Shown piece by piece: positions 57,396 through 64,000 of a stretch of 64,000 bases of DNA. Where the stretch lies: the NCBI GenBank assembly GCA_014058105.1, contig JACGCM010002671.1, positions 434,001 through 498,000 on the forward strand. Reading direction: 5' to 3'. The notes under the pieces were generated by a model that saw only the letters and a list, made by a program, of their open reading frames with translations, was not told where the DNA came from and did no database searches. The stretch's first letter is position 1, and every line of letters begins with the position of its first letter. This DNA comes from Kingdonia uniflora (taxonomy: Eukaryota > Streptophyta > Magnoliopsida > Ranunculales > Circaeasteraceae). A program made the position numbers and the translations under genes.

Positions 57396-58166
57396 GTAAA
57401 GAATTCTATATTTGATCTTCTACGTTGGTTTCTATATTTATTCCTGTTCTTTTTAAACTAATAAGCGTTATTATTTTAATCCTCGACACCTGCTTATTAG
57501 GTGACAATGACATTCTAGATAATAGAAAATAAAGCATTTAGAAGCACTTGATATTAAAAAAAAACTACTGTGCTTTGTGACATTCTAATTTGCAAAGGCT
57601 TTAAAAATACAATGTGGCATTAAAAATATATCCCAAATTCATTGTCTACCTTTTTCAGTCCACTCTCCCATTCTCTTGTTGCAGCTTTATTTTCTTTTTG
57701 CTTATTACACGTGGTATACTAGTATATTTTTGGGAGGTGGTCACTCATATCTTGTAATGGATTTGCTGAATGCTTGCATACTAGCATGTCCTAGGGTGTG
57801 TATCCTATCACATGGTGATGCATGTGTTTCCACTATATTTATTCGTTTGTGGTTAATCAGCGGTTGTGCTGAACTAGTTCCGGTAACTCTCTCACACACT
57901 CACTCACAAACTAGAACACCAGTGTAACTTTCATATTTCATCACTATAAGATTTGCGGAGTGTTAGGCTGAGAATTACTTAGCTTCTCATAAAGATCTAC
58001 ACTATTGATTTCGATAGGTTTTAAGGGCGGTCATGTCTACCATGTATAGTGTTTTGAGTTATACATGTTTTATGTAGTCGTTGGTGTTCTCTGAGTTAAA
58101 TGTTCAAGCTTGACCTGTTCTTATCCATGTGTATGATTTTTTATTTCATTAATTTCAATATTGTAG

Positions 58167-58885
58167 GAGAGCCATTTCTCAACGGGCAAACAGTTCCTTA
58201 TAATCCTAAATACCATGAGGATTGGGTGAGGAACAATGCGCGAACCAATGATAGCAGGTCCAAACGTGATAGACCTCGTAACTTCGATCGGTCTAGGAAC
58301 TCCGAGAGGAGTGATAACATGCAGAATCGAGACTTCCAGGGTTCGAACGGAGATGCGTCTCCAACGCTCAATACTACTCAGAACAATAGGCCACATTTGG
58401 GGGGACCACCACCTTATGCAAACCAGAACTCTGGACCAAATACGGGAGGACCTACACCATACGCAAACCAGAACTCTGTACCAAATATGGGTGTGCCACC
58501 TTCTTATGCTAACCATCAGAGCAATGGACCAAATGTGGGAGGAATGCCACCTTACCCGAGTCAGCATAATAATAGGCCTATAGGAACTATTATACCCAAT
58601 AGACCGAACAGTGGATATGCAAACATATCAGGCAATATGGAGGCTCTGCCAAATCGTGAATTTGGGCCTAAAACTGGATTCTCAAACACCATGCCGAACA
58701 AAGATTTTCAACCAAGAGGCGGTTCCACTGTTCCCATGAGCAATGGAGGGGATATGCTGTACCAGAGTCGGGAGGTACCAACTCAGAAATACAACAACTA
58801 CAATGGTAATAAGGACAATGGAGGTGCTGGCATGGCAAGTGGAAACGCATGCCAGGTAAGGGATTTGCCCGGTCAAGATTTTTAG
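58167..58885 (+). CDS. MORF8: MORF8-like, exon 4: end of MORF box and low-complexity tail
   Basis: Starts after attgtag and encodes from residue 177: GEPFLNGQTVPYNPKYHEDW, VRNNARTN, the last part of the MORF box. Arg/Asp/Asn/Ser-rich sequence follows (RSKRDRPRNFDRSRNSERS), then an Asn/Pro/Gly-rich tail to residue 415. Within the tail, about four 15-17-residue repeats (GGPPPYANQNSGPN, GGPTPYANQNSVPN, GVPPSYANHQSNGPN, GGMPPYPSQHNN) lie at 58,398-58,580. Such tails are disordered, interaction-prone regions in MORF8-type proteins. The stop TAG is at 58,883-58,885. Confidence 0.88.
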
Positions 58886-59349
58886 AGAGTTCTTTTACAC
58901 ATTTTTATTTATTGGCAGCCAATCAAAACTACTCAAAAGAGTAAGTGATGTGTAGATAAGTTGAATAGCTATCTGAGAGTTAGTATGCTAGCTCAGTTAA
59001 TCTTGTAAAATGTATGATTGGCTGCGTACTGCAACTTCTATTTACTCTGAAAACCTTAAATCACAGCGATGTAGTATGTGCAATAACTCTTGATCATTTA
59101 AGCTATGACTGCTTTAGCGTAGCTGTTTGTTCTTTCTTTTAAGCTCCACTGCCCTTGTTTGGGTAGCCATATTATGACCTTGTTTGGTTGTGAGAGCAAA
59201 ATACCAAATGGAAACCTGATATTTAGAAGCATTATTCAACTCTAGCTATTCTAATGCAACAAACCTGAAAATTTTTGACTAAGCAAATACAAGTTGGCTA
59301 GCCTAATGGTTTTGGATGAGGCAAGCTTCTATGTATAATGAAGAGAGTT

Positions 59350-59510
59350 AGTTCCAATTGTCCCATGAACAGTGGAGGAGATGCCACACCATTGTCAGGA
59401 GGATCCATCTCAGCAGTACTACCACGTTAACAGAGACAACAGAGGGCTGGTATGCCAAAAGGAAATATTTACCAGTTAAGAGATGCTAACATGGATAATC
59501 TTGGTAATGG
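59350..59510 (+). pseudogene. decayed duplicate of the MORF exon 4 end
   Basis: Translating gives CPMNSGGDATPLSGGS and, after a stop and a shift, AGMPKGNIYQLRDANMDNLG, which parallels VPMSNGGDMLYQS and AGMASGNACQVRDLPGQD of exon 4 in order and spacing. So about 160 bp of the tail was duplicated about 0.6 kb downstream and then decayed. It lies in what would be the 3' UTR or beyond. Confidence 0.55.
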
Positions 59511-60178
59511 TTGTTTAACTAGTAAAACAAATACTAAATTGATATATATATATATATATTTTTCTGTCATTGAGGTAGGACTTGCCAGTTAGGAGTTATA
59601 TTGTAAAGTTTGGTTATGTAATGCTACGCATATCTTCAATCTTTAACCATCTCTGTTATGTGTTTTCAGGGTGTCTACTCTTGTGTCTGCAAGCGTATTC
59701 TTGCCAGGGTTGAGAGTTTACCTTTGTTGAATTTAGATCATTGCCTAAGCAGCTAGTAATAAATATTTTGATTCATTACTCAGATCTCAAAAAGATAGCA
59801 CGGCCACAATCAACCCTGAGTAGCTCATCTAACCCGAACAATGTTTTATGTGATTTTAATAGTCTTTTTGTTCAACACATTTTTCACTCAGAACTTTTCA
59901 AAACTAACCGTGGCGATTCACACTCACTTTGTTTTCAAACATACTCTAGTGAGTTTTCTACATCTCCCTCGTCTCTCAGTCATTTGTAGCACCATACCAT
60001 GATATAGCAGTAACGCGCGCTCGTACCAAGACTCCACTGGAGAAAACTTGGCCTGTCGCAATCAGAAAACAACGCAACTCCTCCTCCTCCAACCTTCCTT
60101 GAAAACTTCTTCACTACTCAACCCAAACTTCCTCAAATTTGGTTTTAATTTCATCTCTATTGTTTCAATAAATCAATC

Positions 60179-61010
60179 ATGGAGAACATATCAAGCCATG
60201 GTGGCAAAGATCAAGGCGATGATGATGAAGAGGAGATAGAAGCAGTTGAGCTGAATCTGTTTCAAGTGTCTGAATGTTACGTTTACATGGTAACAAATCT
60301 TTGATTTATTGCTCTCTCGTCTTTTTGAAATTAGAACAAGTCATTTCTACTTGTTAGTTGTTTAGAAGATTTTAGGGTTTAGGAGGATTAGGGAATTTGA
60401 ACTTCAACTTGTGAATGTAATGTTAATTATGTAAGTTATAGTTGATGTAAGATTTTGGAAGTTGGGGGAAATAACTTGGATCATTGTAGTTTATGTATTA
60501 AATGAAGGATTGAGTTTAGGTTAAATTACATGATTCCAGACATTTTGTTGTTTCATAGTGGTTTGCGGGTTCGAGAAATATAACCATTGTGGTAACATTT
60601 CCTTTTATTCAAGCCATTTGGGATGTAGAAGATATAAAACTTAAAAGTTAAGACCATATTGCAACTTTTACGGAGAGTGTTGGTTATTGTAGTCTGGTGG
60701 AGGTCAGAAAATGACAAAACGGCCTTCTAGAGGTGAGGGTTGGATTTTTTTTCTCTTTTCTGCTTTTGATTTCTGCCATGTTTCATTATTTTGATATTTG
60801 ATGAAAAATTAGGTGTAATTGTGCTTCTTTTTTCACCTAAATGTTCGCTAAACCGCTTTATTGGAAAAATATAAAATTACTGATATCCACTTTCTCCTTT
60901 TTATTTTATTTTAAGATGGTTTGAGTTTATTGTGTGTTGAGTTAATTTATTCATTATCTTATTTGGTGAGTGCTACAGATACCGCCAAGGATCAGTGCTG
61001 CTTCTTGCAG
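60179..61010 (+). pseudogene. NECAP-like gene, first two exons only
   Basis: Adaptin-ear-binding coat-associated protein (NECAP) family, clathrin-coat accessory with a PH-like domain. Exon 1 (60,179-60,289, 37 codons) reads MENISSHGGKDQGDDDEEEI, EAVELNLFQVSECYVYM and ends at a GT; exon 2 (60,979-61,010) reads IPPRISAASC with acceptor and donor intact. In the family this runs IPPRKSAASYRADEWNVNKW; the Lys is Ile and the Tyr is Cys, and no exon encoding RADEWNVNKW or the rest follows in the next 3 kb. A pyrimidine-rich leader precedes the ATG. It is most likely a truncated duplicate; a gene with an unusually distant third exon beyond the window is less likely. Confidence 0.7.
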
Positions 61011-62300
61011 GTTCATTTTACTCATCCTTATGAATAATGTATAATATTATTAGTATGTATTTAATCACCTCTTATTATATGCTTGATAACTTATCATAGT
61101 TAACTTGCCTTTAACGAGTATAACTACTAATTTAGTATAGAAAAAGTTCAGGTTTTACTGCATTTTAGTTGTTTGTGGGTTCTGTAAGTAGCTGGGAAGA
61201 AACGAAAAACAAATTTTAGGGGGAATTTAGAGGGTTGGGTGTTCGGGTGTGAAGCCACCAAAGGTAATAATTTTCTCTCTTTGAATTAGGACATATTAAG
61301 AATCATTTACAAAAGTATGATTTTCAAAAAAGTTGGGATTCTTACAAACACAAAATGGTGAATTCTGTAAAAGTATTTGAACAGTTTGGGGCATACTTAA
61401 TAATATTTATAATACATACTTAATAATATTTATAATACATACTTCGGGTGGTGAGTGGTGACGAAGTTAAAGAGAGATAGAATATTTGAGGGATAGGCGG
61501 TGGCCGACGAAGGATATAGAGTATAACTGTGACAGGGATGGCATCTTCATAATCGTCGAACATCAATGAAATCATTACTAATTTATTTCTATATAATAAC
61601 ATTTTCTTGCTTCAGTTTCAATCTCAGGCTGTAGTTCAGAATTGCCCACCTATTGTGCTGTATTTGGTAGGAAGCTTAAGTAACTTATAACCAATTTAGT
61701 CAAATAAGGTCTTAAAATGTAAATGAGTAAAAACTGAAAATAGAAGGCATCAAGGCCATCACTAACAACATCGAAATCTCTGCAACTACATTTGAATGTC
61801 AGGCATTTACAAGAGATTATTTAAGTACTTAAATCTCTTCTGTAAGTACTTTTTAACAGGAAATCCTGAGGCTAACAGCAGGAATTTCTTAAATCGTGGC
61901 ACACGTGTCATTTGGCAAGATATTCTAAAAGTGTCCAATATATCAATTGGGTTAATACGGAGAAAAATCTTGCGGCAGAATATGGGGATGGGAGGATATG
62001 GGAAGAAAATGTACAGAGAAGCCCTCTAAAATTTCTATCCTATATACGCGGTTGAGGTGCGCTTATAATACCGGCTCCTTAGCTGTCAACTTGGCTAATC
62101 GAGCAGGCTCTTTTAGCTGCTCTTTAGTGATGCGACAGCTGTTGAGTTGCATGTGCTGCGATTAAGCCACATTTCACTTTTCTCTGAAGACATCTGTTAA
62201 GGTCAGTTCCATTTTTACCTCCAGCAGATCCACAAAGCTAAAAAAAGAACTCCCCATGGGAATACAAGGGCATTTATATGAAAGGCGTGCGGCTGATATA
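61011..62300. other. unassigned sequence after the NECAP fragment
   Basis: A/T-rich. The open frame 61,796-62,029 (including NFLNRGTRVIWQDILKVSNI) has no recognisable family. Nothing else seen apart from the 23-bp duplication listed separately. Confidence 0.35.
61393..61444. repeat. 23-bp tandem duplication
   Basis: atacttaataatatttataatac occurs twice head to tail (61,393-61,415 and 61,416-61,438, identical), followed by the first 6 bp of a third unit. Confidence 0.95.
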
Positions 62301-62499
62301 ATTGCAATACCAAAACTACTAGTTTACCGCATAACGGTGGGACCGACAATATAAATTTCTTATTGTCTTTTTGGTTTTATATTTGTGTTTCTGGTAGACT
62401 TTTTCCGATTGTAAGTGCTAGTAGATTGGATCACCTTGATTCGAACAACATCGAACAACATTGTAGAATTTGACCACTTGAAAGTCTTATTGCCGAATA

Positions 62500-63003
62500 A
62501 AAGAGTTTTTTTTTAATATTTACAAGTTAGAAGGACCATTTTTCAGGTAGCATGCACACATGGAGTTTAAAAAGAGAAGGGATAGAAACAAAACTACTTC
62601 CCAGGAGAGAAGAAAAGAGAAAAAAATGGAGAGAAACGTGGGAGGAGAGATATGTTTTCATCTTACCTAAAATACCCATTGTTTTTCTAACTTATTACTG
62701 TGTGTACAACTAACACAAACTAAAAATAAAGAAAATGCAAAAGGGTATTTTAGAGATCCCAAAAGGCTTCAGACGGACTACCATATAACCTCTTTGTAAC
62801 CACCAAGAGCAAAAAGTGTAGTTATGTGTAGAGCGACCTCCCTACCTGTCGGTCAGATTATTCCATTGCAAAACCTAGACTATAACAATGAAGCCATAAA
62901 CTACTTATAAGAAAATAGGAAAACCCTAATCAAAAGGAAGTACCCAAAATATCCTAATACTCAAATTCTCAGACTACCCTTAATAACATAAGTATCTCTA
63001 ACA
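62500..63003 (-). repeat. 3' LTR of a copia remnant (start uncertain)
   Basis: On the - strand the sequence begins TGTTAGAGATACTTATG immediately after a polypurine run (gagggggggggggg, plus-strand C run 63,004-63,015) and continues with LTR-like non-coding sequence. The other end is not defined; 62,500 is a guess. It is supported by copia gag coding sequence lying just to the right on the same strand. Confidence 0.5.
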
Positions 63004-63094
63004 CCCCCCCCCCCCTCAAACTCATGATGTGAAACATAAATAGTTTGCCAAAACAAAAATAAATAAAAAATATAATTTTCAAATGTGATTGTTG

Positions 63095-63190
63095 CTTTCA
63101 CTGCTATGCGATGCGATGCGTTTGGTACTACCATTGCTATGCGATGCATTTACCGTCTATTTCCATACTACTGCCATGCTATGCAATTCT
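63095..63190. repeat. short gctatgcgatgc-type repeats
   Basis: ctgctatgcgatgcgatgcg, ttgctatgcgatgcattt and atgctatgcaattc recur about 35-50 bp apart. Between gag and polypurine tract of the copia remnant; significance unknown. Confidence 0.6.
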
Positions 63191-64000
63191 TTGCCATTAC
63201 GATGTCATCTCTTTGGTATACCCCAATCAGCTTCTGGTATTGAAGGTGTTGAAGTAGGCTCGACAACCAAATCAGAAAATACATTCGAGGTAGACACGAG
63301 TTTTTGCAAATATTCTGCGATTTGAGACAATATGGGATTAGAAGACTCCCAGGTTCAGATGAGGCGATTGTCGTCGAATGAGAAATCTGCTGTGAGATTT
63401 GTTGTTTATGCCTTTTATACACCAACTTAGGACATGACTTCCAGTGACCTTTTTGTCTGTAAAAGCTACATTCATCAAAACTAAGTTTGGTTTGCGATTT
63501 ATACTGCAAATTATATGAGGGTTGAGAAGGAACTGCTAAAACACTATGACTAGGAAGAACTCTACTGTTTGTGTGGGATTTGAGACACACTTCTTCTACC
63601 AATAACTCACTAACAATTGTGTCAACTGGCAGGAGCGGATTGCGATGGAGAATAGAACCACCAAGTACCACAAAATCATCTCGAATAGCCATAAAAAATT
63701 GAACTAATCTTTACTCATCTTTGAACTTGATATATAATTCCACCGCTCTAAGTTCAGTAGGCTCGATAAGTGCTAACTGGTCCAAAGACTAGTCATAGCA
63801 GAATAAAAATTATGAATAATCTTGTCTCCTTGTCGAACTACCCAGATGCCAGATTCTAATTAATATCATTTTGCAAAGTTGGATTGCATATGTAATTTCT
63901 TGAAGTAGTCCCAAATTCCGTTTGCTGTTTCAAATTTAGCTAGATGCATCCCAATTGAAAGATCTATAGAGTTGTTAATCCAAGTAATAATCTTGGAATT
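63168..64000 (-). pseudogene. copia gag fragment, continuing past the right edge
   Basis: From the right edge leftwards the - strand reads WINNSIDLSIGMHLAKFETA, NGIWDYFKKLHMQSNFAK, then with shifts SAMTSLW, and from 63,692 MAIRDDFVVLGGSILHRNPL, LPVDTIVSELLVEEVCLKSH, a typical copia gag of the GAG-pre-UBN2 type. The zinc knuckle is CSFYRQKGHWKSC, with the second Cys replaced by Tyr and spacing altered. No protease, integrase or reverse transcriptase follows; the polypurine tract comes about 150 bp later, so pol was deleted. Several stops and frameshifts are present. The 5' LTR must lie beyond 64,000. Confidence 0.75.

Larger units (their letters stand above)
45227..58885 (+). other. MORF8: MORF8-like gene span (four coding exons)
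   Basis: Multiple organellar RNA editing factor (MORF/RIP family), which binds PPR proteins and other MORFs in plastid and mitochondrial C-to-U editosomes. Exons: 45,227-45,591, 57,115-57,212, 57,330-57,395 and 58,167-58,885. All borders are GT-AG, phases fit, and the spliced frame is 1,248 nt (415 codons plus stop) without interruption. The Arabidopsis MORF8 is of similar length with a comparable Gly/Pro/Asn-rich tail, hence the paralogue call; membership of the family is certain, the paralogue less so. Introns are 11,523, 117 and 771 bp. Alternative: a CAG|GTAAGG at 58,854/58,855 could act as a donor to a further 3' exon. Confidence 0.85.

Noticed and set aside
57676..57927. 83-codon open frame in MORF intron 3
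   Set aside because: It lies wholly within an intron whose borders are fixed by conserved exons, and has no recognisable domain.
63001..63190. CRISPR-like or satellite array from the short gctatgcgatgc repeats
   Set aside because: Units are few, irregularly spaced and diverged, and the context is eukaryotic.

Overview
This window is nuclear DNA of a flowering plant, most likely a eudicot. The evidence is spliced plant genes with GT-AG introns, plant-type L1 LINEs whose ORF1 carries a DUF4283-like domain and zinc knuckle, Ty1/copia and Ty3/gypsy LTR elements, an Ulp1-protease transposon, and a plant-only organellar RNA-editing factor (MORF). I cannot name the species. Only one gene looks intact: a MORF8-like gene on the + strand (coding 45,227-58,885, four exons, 415 codons) whose first intron is 11.5 kb and carries a whole copia element. 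Everything else is mobile DNA, decayed mobile DNA or fragments of host genes.

Layout. 1-6,981: 3' part of a Tat-like gypsy element (E1) with antisense ORFs and a 3' LTR. 6,982-9,190: LINE A on the - strand, apparently interrupted by E1. 9,191-14,709: LINE B on the + strand, head to head with LINE A. 15,316-16,480: a duplicated and part-triplicated block. 17,124-21,290: fragments of four unrelated host genes in about 4.2 kb: 12-oxophytodienoate reductase, class III peroxidase, mitochondrial succinate/fumarate carrier, and an NCL-type EF-hand Ca2+ exchanger. 21,674-28,793: a second Tat-like element (E2) with a 46-bp tandem array, antisense ORFs and an LTR. 28,800-37,000: an Ulp1-protease element on the - strand, carrying a 1.1-kb non-autonomous hAT element (29,532-30,632) with an 8-bp target-site duplication. 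37,841-45,014: LINE C on the + strand, with long reading frames broken mainly by point stops, ending in a poly-A tract 212 bp before the MORF start codon. 45,227-58,885: the MORF8-like gene, with copia element 46,257-52,407 in intron 1. 59,350-61,010: a decayed copy of the end of MORF exon 4 and the first two exons of a NECAP-like gene. 62,300-64,000: a copia remnant (gag, then polypurine tract and 3' LTR) running off the right edge.

How the parts relate. The mobile elements are nested or abutting and all protein-coding ones are broken. In both + strand LINEs the premature stops are mostly C-to-T or G-to-A changes of Trp, Arg or Gln codons, as expected from deamination of methylated cytosine. 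The MORF gene keeps its reading frame across all four exons despite a LINE at its promoter and a copia element in its intron, so it is probably under selection. The most unusual material is the antisense coding capacity shared by E1 and E2, including a second small antisense ORF between the main antisense ORF and the LTR, and the gene-fragment cluster with preserved intron boundaries.
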